NCBI GenBank assembly: GCA_014323675.1
Contig: JACONN010000002.1
Span: 186,001 to 250,000 of the forward strand
Reading direction: 5' to 3'
Source: Hormoscilla sp. GM7CHS1pb
GTDB taxonomy: Bacteria > Cyanobacteriota > Cyanobacteriia > Cyanobacteriales > Desertifilaceae
DNA: 64,000 nucleotides
Shown here piece by piece: positions 1 through 8,990 of this stretch. A program made the position numbers and the translations under genes. How positions within the stretch are numbered: position 1 is the first letter of the stretch; each line of letters starts with the position of its first letter. The notes below the pieces were generated by a model. That model saw only the letters and a list, made by a program, of their open reading frames with translations, had not been told where the DNA came from and did no database searches.

Positions 1-554
1 TAATAATCGTAAAGGGTCATCTTGAAGGTTTTGGCGCGATACCATCCGGATAATTCCTGCTTCCAAGTCCGCACAACCTCCCAGGGGATCTACCAGTTCC
101 CCCCTTTGCAGATGGTAGGCGATCGCATTTATAGTAAAGTCTCGGCGTCCCAAGTCAGCGGGCAGGGTTTCCCCCACCTGCTGGGCAAAGTCAATTGTTA
201 GGCGTGAGAACACCACCCTAGCAATTTGCCTGTCCGCATCCAGGACCACAAACCCAGCAAGATAGTGACTGGCGATCTGTTTGGCCGTTTCCACAGCATC
301 AGCGGGCATGACAAAATCCAGATCCAGGTACTCCCGCCTTCGATGCCTTCGGGATGCTAGCTGCTGCGCAGGGCCGCTGCGCTAGCGCAAAAACCCCTCA
401 GGCATCGACTTGACAGCAAGGCATCCCGCACCGCACCGCCTACCAGATAAGCATCAGCGGGCAACCACTCTAGGCTAAAGGGCCAGGTTTCCGGAGATAG
501 GGCATTCAGAGTCCGATCGCGCAGCGACTGCGCAGCAGTATCGAGCATAGCCAT
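1..554 (-). pseudogene. cca: CCA tRNA nucleotidyltransferase, split by a 65-bp repeat insertion (3' end outside window)
   Basis: Class II nucleotidyltransferase that adds or repairs the 3'-CCA of tRNAs. The reverse strand reads a normal N-terminus ending in the family motif LVGGAVRDALL. It then runs into an inserted palindrome with an in-frame stop, and resumes after the insertion with [14 protein letters not shown] (the two catalytic Asp) and [13 protein letters not shown]. The downstream part stays open to base 1. Removing 65 bp (one copy of a TCGA duplication) restores [12 protein letters not shown] exactly. The rest of the gene lies beyond the window. It is adjacent and divergent to ycf34. 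The enzyme is normally essential, so either a second copy exists, the interrupted product is tolerated, or this copy is dead. Confidence 0.85.
344..408. mobile_element. 65-bp palindromic insertion inside cca
   Basis: The insert is bounded by inverted GATGCCT/AGGCATC ends and by a duplicated TCGA (340-343 and 405-408). The interior holds a second hairpin (GCTGCGCAGGGCCGCTGCGC). Its length is not a multiple of three, and on the cca strand it introduces a stop. It looks like a MITE or REP-type element; no transposase in this window obviously matches its ends. Confidence 0.7.
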
Positions 555-624
555 AAAACTACTACAAATGGACCATTACGGTTGCTAGTCAGTGAGCAAA
601 ATTACCTGACAGTTGAGCATCCAG

Positions 625-701
625 TCGTTTCCAGAGATGCCCACCCTGACATGGGTGGGCACTCATGGCTGCGCCACGCTGCGCGCAGCGAACGGAAACG
701 A
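625..701. repeat. Family D hairpin repeat
   Basis: Outer inverted arms TCGTTTCC/GGAAACGA enclose an inner CCCACCCTGACATGGGTGGG palindrome and a GCGCCACGCTGCGCGCAGC segment. It lies between cca and ycf34, with no gene in it. The same architecture recurs at 1636, 7650, 36327, 36591, 52999 and 56768. Confidence 0.7.
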
Positions 702-733
702 GTGCCTCAAGCGAGAACAAAATTACCTCAACC

Positions 734-972
734 GATCGCGCAGCGTGGCGCCAGCCATGACCAAAATCACCGGTCCCATCCCAATTGACCGTCAAGTGTA
801 GCCCCACTGGGGGTGAGTGAGGTGGGTCGGGCGCAGCCGGGGTTGTGGGGCGGAGCCTGGGAACGTACTACCCAGGAGACACCACGCGATCATTTAGAAA
901 AAAGGAATACTCCCCGATTTTATGGCTGCGCTCCCGTGAGGGATATGGCTGGCGCCACGCTGCGGACCGATC
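734..972. repeat. Family A and B short repeats upstream of ycf34
   Basis: A family A unit (GATCGCGCAGCGTGGCGCCAG plus CCAT) lies at 734-758. A composite of family B (ATGGCTGCGCTCCCGTGAGG...) fused to an inverted family A unit lies at 922-972. About 13 family A and 9 family B copies occur across the window. The space between cca and ycf34 (555-1025) holds nothing else recognisable. Confidence 0.7.
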
Positions 973-1025
973 GCCCCAAGTTTAAGCTAGATTAACAGAA
1001 AGCCTGTAATGGAAGCCATGGGAAA

Positions 1026-1274
1026 ATGTGTATTTGCGTGAACTGCCATTATGTCGATCGTTGCACCACCTATCATGCGGTGGAAACACAACACCAGCAG
1101 CCGCACCTAACTGAGGCCCCAGATTTTGAAGCCACTGAACCCTCCATCAACGTGAATATCCGCCAAAGGGAAGATATTATTGAGATGGAATGGGACGTTG
1201 TCGGTTGTCTCAGCTTTAAGCAGGAGACTGGTAAATGGGCGCGGTTGCGTCCCGGAGAACTAATTCCTACCTAA
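1026..1274 (+). CDS. ycf34: Ycf34 family protein
   Basis: Small (82 residues) conserved cyanobacterial/plastid protein linked in the literature to photosynthetic electron transport and Fe-S binding. The sequence is typical over its full length: N-terminal MCICVNCHYVDRC with closely spaced cysteines, then SINVNIR, EMEWDVVGCLSF and a terminal KWARLRPGELIPT. The ATG at 1026 gives the family's usual start. It sits between cca (divergent) and tsaB, but a decayed WD40 gene and a toxin-like pair now separate it from tsaB. Intact; nothing odd in the coding sequence. Confidence 0.93.
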   Translation: MCICVNCHYVDRCTTYHAVETQHQQPHLTEAPDFEATEPSINVNIRQREDIIEMEWDVVGCLSFKQETGKWARLRPGELIPT

Positions 1275-1427
1275 AGGCGCATGAGTTATTGTTTTAATCC
1301 CGCTTGCCAGAACCCCGACAGAGGCTACCATCATCACAGCGATCGAACCAGCCCGGGCAGGCTTGGGGAGTAGCTTTTTGCTAAATGAGCCTACCATGAC
1401 CTTTGCAGTAGCTGCACCAATTACCAA

Positions 1428-1470
1428 TCGCGCACTGCGTAGCGGAGGGGGCCCGAGCGTGCAGCCATAA
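1428..1470. repeat. Family C repeat
   Basis: ATCGCGCACTGCGTAGCGGA followed by GGGG...CCGAGCGTGCAGCCAT. Related copies lie at 5027-5069 (end of a decayed HD-type gene) and 9391-9440 (inside an IS982 transposase). The unit ends in the same CAGCCAT as family A. Confidence 0.65.
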
Positions 1471-1590
1471 CTTGGGAATGCGTTAACACCCTCAAATTTC
1501 ATACAGGTCGAATTAATTCAGTGGCGATATCGGGACTCAAGGTCAGATGCTAGTCAGTAGTAGCGATAAAAGAATCATCGTATCGAACCT

Positions 1591-1771
1591 GATCGCGCAG
1601 CGTGGCGCAGCCATAGACGGTCGCCATCCATCCAGTCGTGTCCAGAGCCTTTCGTTTCCGGAGACTTTCGTTTCCTCTTCGCGTCCGGAGACACCCACCC
1701 ATGTCGTGCGCGGTCCCGACACGACAGGGTGGGCGCTCATGGCTGCGCTCCCGTGAGGGATACGGACACGA
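1591..1771. repeat. Family A unit plus composite family D/B hairpin in the WD40 pseudogene
   Basis: A family A unit lies at 1591-1613. It is followed by an element with outer arms TCGTGTCC (1636) and GGACACGA (ending 1771). Inside are CCACCCATGTCGT...ACGACAGGGTGGG and a family B unit, so one element appears nested in or fused to another. Confidence 0.65.
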
Positions 1772-2546
1772 ATGGCTGCGCCACGCTGCGCGGACGGCAA
1801 ATTTTAATCAGTGGCAATTTAGACAAAACCATTACGATCCGCAACTTAGCGACAGCAGCCATGTCCAGCACCTTATTTGGAAAATTCTCCTCAAACTGTA
1901 GCCATAATGGTTATGTTTACTGGGTAGGATTTAGTCCTCAAGATGATATTTTGGCCAGCAGTAGTGCGGACAAGAGTATTCGGCTTTGGAATTGGCAAAA
2001 AGGGAAATTAATTAAAACTCTTCTGGGACATGAGGATAAGGTTTGCCAGAAGCATTTAGCCCCGATGGCCAAACTATTGCTAGTGGTAGCGCCGATAAAA
2101 GTATTAAAATCTGGAACGTGAGAACCGGGATGCTACAAAGGGAACTGAAGGGACATACAGAATCAGCAAATGCAGTGGCGAACCGTTCCGGAAAAATCGG
2201 TCCGGACAATCAAACTCTGGTGAGTGGCAGCAAAGACAAAACCATCAAAATCTGGAATATGATAACTGGTAAACGGATTAACAGTCTGACAGGGCATTCA
2301 ATATTATCAGTAGCGATTAGCCCAGATAGGAAAAATTGCGCTAGTGGCAGTAAAGATGATACCATAAAAATATGGAATCTAAGCAGTGGGGAATTGTGCC
2401 AGACCCTTTCTGGCCATGCAGATGCAGTAAAATCAGTGGCATTTAGTCTAGACGGGAGATCGCTAGTCAGCCCAAGCCTGGGACGGAACCCTCAAAATTT
2501 GGCGATATAATTGAATGGAGAATGGAGAATAGAGAATGGCCATCTT

Positions 2547-2672
2547 ATTGAAATTGAGCAATATGTGGATCTAGCATCACAAGTCAAGCACTTACCGCAG
2601 CAGTTATTCCGACTGTCTGATGATGCCCAAGCCGATGTGGTGTACATTAACCAATCATCTCTGTATGGTTGA
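2547..2672 (+). pseudogene. DUF2283-like protein fragment
   Basis: An open stretch without a start codon reads IEIEQYVDLASQVKHLPQQL...ADVVYIN. This resembles the N-terminal half of the intact DUF2283 protein just downstream (IDIQQYLQLAKVTNKLP...ADVFYISF). It ends in a stop overlapping the start of the next gene. Probably the remnant of an earlier copy of the antitoxin-like gene, left by duplication and decay. Confidence 0.55.
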
Positions 2673-2967
2673 CATTACTATCTCAAAAAACGGCATCCCT
2701 ATCAGACTTACAGATGAAAGATGGGGGCATATTATAAACAAGCATCCTGACTTAGCAAATCGTCAGTTAGAACTGCTGCAAGCTATTACGGAACCAAACC
2801 GGATTCTTGAAGGCAGCGAACAAGAACTATTAGCTATTAGTGAGTTCACCCCCGGGAAATGGCTGGTTGTTGCCTATCGAGAATTTGAAGATGATGGATT
2901 TATCATCACTGCTTATTTGACCCGCAAAATTCGTTCTTTGAACAGAAGGAGACAATTATGGCCGTAG
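2665..2967 (+). CDS. Putative toxin of a DUF2283 pair (PBECR/RelE-like nuclease fold suspected)
   Basis: A 100-residue protein from ATG 2665. The N-terminus (ISKNGIPIRLTDERWGHIINKHPDL) and centre (ITEPNRILEGSEQELLAI...GKWLVVAYRE...FIITAYLTRKI) resemble small barnase/EndoU/RelE-type nuclease-like domains encoded next to DUF2283 proteins in cyanobacteria. The conserved H at the IINKHPDL position and the two terminal beta strands are the best pointers. The gene overlaps the DUF2283 gene by 10 bases, which suggests co-translation as a toxin-antitoxin module. Family assignment rests on recall, not on a search. Confidence 0.55.
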   Translation: MVDITISKNGIPIRLTDERWGHIINKHPDLANRQLELLQAITEPNRILEGSEQELLAISEFTPGKWLVVAYREFEDDGFIITAYLTRKIRSLNRRRQLWP

Positions 2968-3197
2968 TCAGTATTGATATACAGCAATATTTACAACTAG
3001 CAAAAGTAACGAACAAATTACCGAAGCGGGATTTCTGGACTGCTTACGACTCAGAAGCAGATGTGTTTTACATCAGTTTTCACGAACCAGCGTTACCAGC
3101 TGATGATAGCGAACTCACCGATGATGATGTCATTATCCGCTACGATAGGCGCGAAGAGATTATTGGCATCACCATTCTCCACGCTAGTAAACGATAA
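2958..3197 (+). CDS. DUF2283 domain protein (probable antitoxin)
   Basis: A 79-residue protein. The core WTAYDSEADVFYISFHEPA...DVIIRYDRREEIIGITILHAS is the DUF2283 signature, a small beta-rich domain often paired with toxins. It starts at ATG 2958, overlapping the toxin-like gene before it. A decayed second copy of its N-terminal half lies at 2547-2672. The downstream neighbour tsaB begins 23 bases later, but has an unrelated function. Confidence 0.7.
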   Translation: MAVVSIDIQQYLQLAKVTNKLPKRDFWTAYDSEADVFYISFHEPALPADDSELTDDDVIIRYDRREEIIGITILHASKR

Positions 3198-3220
3198 ATC
3201 AACCCAACTAATATCTTGCC

Positions 3221-3862
3221 GTGACATCCGATCGCCAGTTATACGGTTTAGCCCTCCATACTAGCAGCCCTCAACTAGGTTTAGCCTTAGCCAACTTTTC
3301 CTCTGATAGCCGCTATCAAACCTGGGACTTGGGGCGGGAACTGTCCGCCCAGCTACACCTGCTGCTAACTGAATTTATCAAACCCCAAACTTGGAAAGAC
3401 TTAACCTTTATCGCTGTAGCAACCGGTCCGGGTAGCTTCACTGGCACCCGCATGGGCGTCGTAACCGCCCGGACCTTGGCACAGCAGCTGGATATTGCCC
3501 TCTTCCCAGTCTCCTCTCTGGCCGCGATCGCCCGATCGCACAGTTCTGTAGAATTTAGTAATATTGCCATACAAATGCCAGCCCAGCGGGATCAGCTATT
3601 CACCGCCATCTACGAAGTCAATGCCCAAGGAGTTACCCCCCTGTTACCAGATGGGGCACGGGCCCCCGATATCTGGCAACAAACCCTCGACCATTGGGAG
3701 ACTCCCTACCAACTTATTGTTGCCCCAGCAGATCGTGGTGCTTCCGCGTTTAGCGTCTTAGAACTTGCTCATCTCGACTGGCAACTTGGAATTCGTCCTA
3801 GTTGGCAAGACGCCCTGCCCTTCTATGGACAGCATCCTGTGAAAACAGACCCAGCTACATAA
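3221..3862 (+). CDS. tsaB: tRNA threonylcarbamoyladenosine biosynthesis protein TsaB
   Basis: TsaB is the ASKHA-fold partner of TsaD and TsaE in making the t6A37 modification on ANN-decoding tRNAs. The protein (213 residues) has the N-terminal phosphate-like loop ALHTSSPQLGLALA and the hallmark ATGPGSFTGTRMGVVTARTLAQ around residues 67-88. The start is GTG 3221. Length and domain layout are normal for the short cyanobacterial form. Proximity to ycf34 and cca fits a conserved cyanobacterial neighbourhood that has been expanded here by the WD40 remnant and DUF2283 pair. Confidence 0.9.
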   Translation: MTSDRQLYGLALHTSSPQLGLALANFSSDSRYQTWDLGRELSAQLHLLLTEFIKPQTWKDLTFIAVATGPGSFTGTRMGVVTARTLAQQLDIALFPVSSLAAIARSHSSVEFSNIAIQMPAQRDQLFTAIYEVNAQGVTPLLPDGARAPDIWQQTLDHWETPYQLIVAPADRGASAFSVLELAHLDWQLGIRPSWQDALPFYGQHPVKTDPAT

Positions 3863-3944
3863 GTGTCAGCCAATTTACTAATAATTTCCATGAATCCCAA
3901 ACCCAAGTCTTCATACCGTCGCTTTACCAGTACAGGAGTGAGTC

Positions 3945-5013
3945 CTAACCCTGTAAACTCCTCGGATCCAAAGCATCCCGCAATCCATCCCCTAATAAAT
4001 TAAACGCCAACACCGTCAAGATAATCAACACTGCTGGCGGCCATATTAACCAAGGCTGCAATACCAAAATTGAAGCATTGCTAGCAGAGGAGAGCAAATT
4101 TCCCCAAGAAGGATCGGGTTGCTGAATTCCCAGGCCAATCAGACTCAACACCGATTCTGCCACAATAAAGCTGGGAATCGATAGCGTCGCCGAGATGATC
4201 GCATAAGTCGCCGTTTGGGGCAAGACATGACGGACAATAATATAGAACGGATTGGCCCCCATCACCTTTGCCGCTTGGACAAATTCCCGCTCCTTAATCG
4301 ATAGTACCTGTCCGCGAATCACCCGTGCCAACCCGGCCCCAGCTGATAAAGGAAGTGATTGCTACAATCATCAGAAACCTTTGGGTACTTGTCAACCCTG
4401 GGGGCAGCACGGCAGCCAGGGCCACCAACAGATATATGCCTGGAATGGTCATTAGTACTTCCACCATCCGCATCAAAACTGCGTCCGCCCAGCCGCCAAA
4501 ATAGCCAGATATGCCTCCGATCAACATTCCCAAGGGAAAGGAAATTGCAATTCCCACCAAACCGATACTGAGGCTAATTTGACCGCCATAGACTATGCGA
4601 CTGAACTGGTCTCGTGCTTGCTCGTCGGTGCCCAGAATATTCAGCTTTCCTTCACCCTTAGCGCCGAATAGGTGAATGTCTGTCGGGAACACCCCAAACA
4701 GTTTATAGGGGTCTCCCTTGACAAACAAACCCAAAGGTGAGGGTTGAGTGCGGTCTACGATGAGAGCCCGATCGCCCGTCTCCAGGTCCACCGGTCCCTG
4801 GGTCGTGGGATAGACATGAGGGCCGATCAACTCTCCTGTTCGATCTTGCCAGTAAATCCTCGTTGGCGGTAATAGCGCTCCATCCTGCTGTCCCACATAG
4901 GGGTCATAAGGGGCGACGAAGCCTGCTGCCATCACAGTTATATAGAAAACCAGCAGCAGCGAGGCTCCCGAGCGGGCCAAAGGATTATTTTTCAGTTTCT
5001 TCCACCAGTCCAC
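3945..5013 (-). pseudogene. Peptide ABC transporter permease (DppC/OppC type), one frameshift
   Basis: Inner-membrane permease of an oligopeptide/dipeptide importer. The N-terminal part has a first membrane helix (LLLVFYITVMAAGF), the long DppC-type periplasmic insert, LGTDEQARDQFSRIVYGGQISL and TM helices. The C-terminal part has the permease EAA-type loop (EREFVQAAKVMGANPFYIIVRHVLPQ) and ends LLGDGLRDALDPR. The frames join near 4340, where an expected run of three G (TGGGCCGGG, SWAGLARV) is four G long. One base therefore separates this from an intact gene of about 355 codons. No partner permease or ATPase is next to it in the window. Confidence 0.82.
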
Positions 5014-5026
5014 AGTCTACTCCTAT

Positions 5027-5069
5027 CGCGCACTGCGTAGCGGAGGGGTCCCGGAGCGTGCCAGCCATA
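5027..5069. repeat. Family C repeat
   Basis: ATCGCGCACTGCGTAGCGGA plus GGGGTCCCGGAGCGTGCCAGCCAT. It lies at the 3' end of the decayed HD-type gene and probably replaces its original C-terminus. Sister of the copies at 1428 and 9391. Confidence 0.7.
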
Positions 5070-5424
5070 GCCGCAGCTTCAGCCAGTCTCAGCTTGTCCG
5101 AGTTCTCAGCTACCTGTTCGTGTTCCACCACAAACACATTACAGTAGAGATTAGCCACAATTTGTTTCCCCTCCTGAGTCAGGGACAGGTAATGGAGAGC
5201 ATCTTTCACGTAGGGATAAACCCCATTCCAGTAGAACTTGGAATAGTTTTTCCACCGCACAAAGGGACCAGACCGACGGCTGACAGTGTCAACCAACACG
5301 GGATCCTAGATATACTTCCGATCTGGCCCGTTTCTTCAAACTCGTAGAACAAAGACGTAATCTTATTCAAGTATCGGGGGTCAGACAGCTGACCGATCAA
5401 ATCCGCAGCCCGCACTAGATTAAA

Positions 5425-7196
5425 CTAAGCCAGGCTGTCGCCAGCCCGACTCGTCTTCAGAACCGGACGTGAGACTTTCACCTCATCCGGCTCCTCGGTT
5501 TTCCTATCCCTTTTCCGGGCGCGGCCTTCTATACTGCCATCCATCCTTGTCTTCTGGTGATGACAGTAGTCATGAAGCAGTTGCAGGTTGCCGTAGGTAT
5601 CTTTACCGCCTAATGATTTCGGTATGATGTGATCTACTTCCCACCTATCTCCATCTCTGAATGTCATTCCGCAGTGGTTGCATTTGCCTTTCTGTCTGCC
5701 CATGAGCTTTATTACTCTAGAGCTTATCATCGGGCTTTGCCGCAACCTTTTACTCCAGTACACGAGGTTCCCATTCATCGGGCTAGCTGTCCCTTTCACT
5801 TTTACGTGCCGTACTATTTCCGTTTCGGAGTGTAAGATTAGCTTTATCCCTTTACTATCCATGAAGTTCCACTGTCTACCGCCTTCGGCTTTCCAGTACT
5901 TCTTTGCTACCCATGCGCCGGTTTTATTTGGGTGCCTTCGCTTTGCCCATCCCCACGTTATTTCCCACAGGTAATGGTCCAGTTCTCCGAACACTTCCTT
6001 GCTTACCACCGTTCTGTAGTAGTTGCACCATCCCCGTATGATCGGGTTCAGTTTGCTTATCAGTGCGGCCTGTGATGCGGCCTTGTGACTCTCTATTACA
6101 GCCTTCAGCTTTTCCCTGTGAGTTTTGATGGATTTATTGCTTGGCTTTACTAGGGTTCTATATCCCTTTCCTGATTTTCCACTTCTATTTTTACCCACCT
6201 TATATTGCCGAACGTTGAACCCTAGGAAATCGAACCCTGGCTCCTGTCCCTCCAAGGTATGGGCCACTCTGGTTTTCTCAGGTTTTAGTTCTAACCCTAC
6301 TCCTGCCAACCACTTGCTGATGACCTCCTTGACTTGTTCTATAACCTCGCGGTTCTTATGTATCACTACAAAGTCATCTGCGTACCGCACTACTCCCAAT
6401 TCCCTTTGTGTAACTTTACCTACCGGGACTACTCCTTTCACTGCCATTTCCATCCCATGCAGTGCTATATTTGCCAATAGTGGGGATATTACTCCCCTTG
6501 TGGCGTTCCTGCATATGTGGGTTGATATGCGTCCCGATCCATCACCCCGGCTTTTAGCCATTCCCGGATTTTCTTCCGTACCGGTGATGTGCTATTTAGT
6601 TTTTGGAGCAGTGCTTTGTGGTCTATACGATCAAAGCACTTCGCGATATCTGCATCCAGCACCCATTTGGGCTTTCGTGCTATGCAATTAAATATTGCCT
6701 CAATCGCGTCATGGCATCCTCTTCCCGGCCTGAACCCATAGGAGTTTGCCTCAAACACTGCTTCCCATTCGGGCTCCAGTGCTATTTTGACTAATCCCTG
6801 TAGAGCTCTGTCATACATTGTTGGTATCCCCAGCGGCCTCTTTTCGTCTCTTCCGGGTTTTGGTATCCATACCCTACGGGTCGGCCTACCTTTTTTCCCA
6901 TCATTAACTCTAAGCTGCTTTACCAGTGACCTTCTTTCGGAGGGCTTAAGCGCAATCACGCCATCTACCCCTGCCGTCTTTTTGCCCTGATTCTGCTGGG
7001 TTACCTGTCTCACCGCAATCATTTTTGCGGACCATGACCTCGTGAGTAACCCCTGGAGTCTGCGTACTGACCTTCTATCTCCTCGTTGGGCCGCCCTGTA
7101 GATACGCTTTTGGATCTTGAGCACGTTCCGCTCCAGCTTGCGCCAGGGGGTCATACTCCAGTCATTTACTATCGTCTCCGATGTACTCCGTGACAT
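5425..7196 (-). pseudogene. ltrA: Group II intron reverse transcriptase/maturase with HNH endonuclease, frameshifted
   Basis: Multifunctional intron-encoded protein. N-terminal RT blocks include AGVDGVIALKPSER, RPLGIPTMYDRALQGLVKIALEPEWEA, SYGFRPGRGCHDAIEA and VLDADIAKCFDRIDH. After a one-base loss come GVISPLLANIALHGME and the catalytic VRYADDFVVIH. A maturase X domain (WCNYYRTVVSKEVF) and a C-terminal HNH nuclease (CNHCGMTF...WEVDHIIPKSLGG...LLHDYCHHQKT) follow. The break is at the universal GTPQGGVISPLL motif: a G run near 6511 is four rather than five, giving GTPQGE then stop. The reading frame continues through domain V. Without correction the protein would lack the YADD active site. Confidence 0.88.
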
Positions 7197-7649
7197 ATGA
7201 AATCCTACTAACTTCTACATTTTTGGTTAACCGTGAGGGCGTCAGCTCTATCCCGTCCATTACGGACGGTCATTTGCTTCTCCACTCAATCTCTCCCAGT
7301 CGTGACCTGCTCATGATTCGCAGATGTTGCGCCTTTGGTGGCTACTCAGCTCACGACCTCACTGAGAGTGCATCGACTGGTTTACTTCGTTCCTGCAGAT
7401 GATTGGTTGTGACCTTAGAGAGTGCCCCTGCGCCGGGTTTATTGTCAGTGCTTGTTGGTCAGCTGGGTATCTGCCAACGACCATTATCCTTTCCCTTTTG
7501 GGCCAGTGTATGAGCCTTATTCCACTGGTTCTACATTACGACGTTGCAGCACTTCGCTTTATGCTCCTCATAGCCACTTGCTCGACGTTGTCCAGCTTTA
7601 GGCTGCCAGTCATTGACGCCAAATCGCCCCGCTTTACGGATTGATGCCA

Positions 7650-7719
7650 TCGCGTCCGGGAGCACCCACCCTGTCGTGTCGCTCCCGCGCACGACATGGG
7701 TGGGTGTCTCCGGACGCGA
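7650..7719. mobile_element. 70-bp family D hairpin inside the group II intron
   Basis: The ends TCGCGTCCGG/CCGGACGCGA are perfect inverted repeats around GCACCCACCCTGTCGTG... and CACGACATGGGTGGGTG. It sits in the intron's 5' structured region, where it would disturb or be tolerated by the ribozyme fold. Confidence 0.75.
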
Positions 7720-8052
7720 AGCTACCGTAGGGGCGATGCTTTTACCCCTGCACCTGGGGAGAAGGACTTGCACCTTCATCATCTCTAGGTTTCGCCGGTC
7801 CACTTCGGTGTCACCACCAATGACTGGCTACCCCTTGCAAGTTGTCAGGACTTATGAAATCCTGCTAGGGGTCTCGGTTCTATGGCCTGTGACATGGTCT
7901 CTCGACCCTCCTCGTCCATTTTGAACCTTTACCCTAAACGAATCACACACCCGGATAGTAGACAGTATCTTGATGGTCTTCTGGGCACCGGGAAGCGAGT
8001 CAATTCTATATTGTGCTTAATCACCTCAGCATCAATTAGCTTGTGACCGCCA

Positions 8053-8392
8053 ATCGCGCAGCGTGCTACCTATAGAACCTCAAAACCCAAATTCGCCAAA
8101 ATTGGCCAAAATTGCCTTGTGATTTACCCCAAAGCGGAGAAATTTACCAAAAATGGCTGTCGGGGACGTGGAAATTTTTAGAGGTGGCAACTGGGTGCGG
8201 TCAAAAGTAGTTGATAGAGTAGAGCAATTTTATCCGGATGTGGTCAAAACCCGTTGATAAAAGGGATGGATCCTCTTACCAACGGGTTTTGACCACATCC
8301 TTCCCTGGGGAGGCCTGGGAACGCAAGGGGGGTTGATCCTCTTACCAACGGGTTTTGACCACACCCGTGGCAACTTGAGTTTGTTAAGATCA
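8053..8392. repeat. Intergenic region with threefold GTGGTCAAAACCCGTTG repeats
   Basis: No gene is visible. The sequence GTGGTCAAAACCCGTTG (around 8239-8256) occurs again inverted at about 8280-8297 and 8347-8363. The last two copies share the leader GATCCTCTTACCAACGGG. The first pair could form a 17-bp stem with a short loop. A CCTGGGGAGGCCTGGGAACG segment lies between copies. Confidence 0.7.
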
Positions 8393-8880
8393 CCTAAGTT
8401 GCGACCTATTTAAAAAAATATGAATTACCCACTTAGACTTTACAGATATTTTGAGGGTTTTAGTAGCCCTCGATACAAAATTATATTTTTATTGTGCTAT
8501 GCGGCGGGTTGGCTATAGAGGTTATAATGTACTAAAATAACAGTTAATTGCTGGTTCTGTAGATTATGGAAGATATGATTACAACAATTTTTGTTCTTGG
8601 CGACGAGATCCTAAAAGCTTTGAATATAAAAGAAGATCCACAAGTAAAAATGAACAATGCAGAGGTGATGACGGTAGGATTGGTTGCTGCATATTTTTTT
8701 GTCGGACACCACGAGCGCTCTTGTCAATTTATGGTGGAACACAATTATCTAAAAAATCTGTTAAGTAAAAGTAGATTCAATCTCCGATTACATAATATAG
8801 GCGAACCAATTTGGATGCTTTTATTCCAAGTCATAGCTCAAACATTTAAAGAGCTAAATCCAGGTCAAGAATGTCAAGAA

Positions 8881-8990
8881 TATATTCTTGATAGTTTCCC
8901 TGTGCCAGTCTGTGACAATATTAGGATTGATAGATTATATTCTTGATAGTTTCCCTGTGCCAGTCTGTGACAATATTAGGATTGATAGAT
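8881..8990 (+). repeat. 55-bp perfect tandem duplication
   Basis: TATATTCTTGATAGTTTCCC... through GATTGATAGAT is repeated head to tail with period 55. It duplicates the motif YILDSFPVPVCDNIRIDR in the transposase and shifts the frame by one. Confidence 0.9.

Larger units (their letters stand above)
1281..2510 (+). pseudogene. Decayed serine/threonine kinase-type WD40 repeat gene
   Basis: The reading starts at 1281 with MSYCFNPACQNPD, the zinc-ribbon-like N-terminus typical of cyanobacterial Ser/Thr kinases with WD40 tails, and breaks off within about 30 codons. WD40 fragments follow in changing frames: LVSSSDKRIIVSN near 1550, ASSSADKSIRLWN near 1960, ASGSADKSIKIWN near 2090, VSGSKDKTIKIWN near 2220 and ASGSKDDTIKIWN near 2340. 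The C-terminus (DGTLKIWRY then stop) is out of frame with the preceding repeat. The kinase domain is absent. Repeat families A, C and D/B interrupt the N-terminal half. Confidence 0.8.
5419..7948 (-). mobile_element. Group II intron (about 2.5 kb) with reverse transcriptase/HNH ORF
   Basis: On the minus strand the 5' end GTGTGATTCG is at 7948. Near the 3' end a classic domain V hairpin lies around 5440-5495 (GAGCCGGATGAGG-TGAAAGTCTC-ACGTCCGGTTC), followed by a domain VI-like stem and a terminal TTTAAT at 5419. Splicing between these points restores the host reading frame (PGLVRA). The long 5' non-coding part (7197-7948) would hold domains I-III and carries a 70-bp hairpin insertion at 7650-7719. 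This is a retroelement that moves by retrohoming with its encoded maturase. Confidence 0.85.
5070..8052 (-). pseudogene. Decayed HD-domain metalloprotein-like gene, split by a group II intron
   Basis: Exon 1 (7949-8052) reads GGHKLIDAEVIKHNIELTRFPVP, then after a 2-base loss EDHQDTVYYPG. Exon 2 (5070-5418) reads LVRAADLIGQLSDPRYLNKI...LFYEFEETG, and after a further shift YSKFYWNGVYPYVKDALHYL...LTQEGKQIVANLY. Joined across the intron the codons give TVYYPGLVRAADLIGQL without a gap. The sequence resembles a cyanobacterial HD-domain-containing metalloprotein family (recall, moderate certainty). The N-terminus is missing: a partial family A repeat replaces it near 8053. A family C repeat caps the 3' end. 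Confidence 0.5.

Noticed and set aside
582..1000. Several short open frames between cca and ycf34 as genes
   Set aside because: They consist of family A, B and D repeat sequence (MAGATLRD- and RSRSVAPAM-type peptides) read in different frames, with no ribosome sites or similarity to proteins.
3891..3944. Start of a lost gene after tsaB (MNPKPKSSYRRFTSTG)
   Set aside because: An ATG with a plausible beginning is present, but it runs at once into the antisense of the permease gene and no family can be assigned.
6489..6561. Programmed frameshift in the group II intron maturase
   Set aside because: The shift falls within the invariant GTPQGGVISPLL motif at a G run, the same type of defect as in unrelated genes here. 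A chance indel or read error is simpler.
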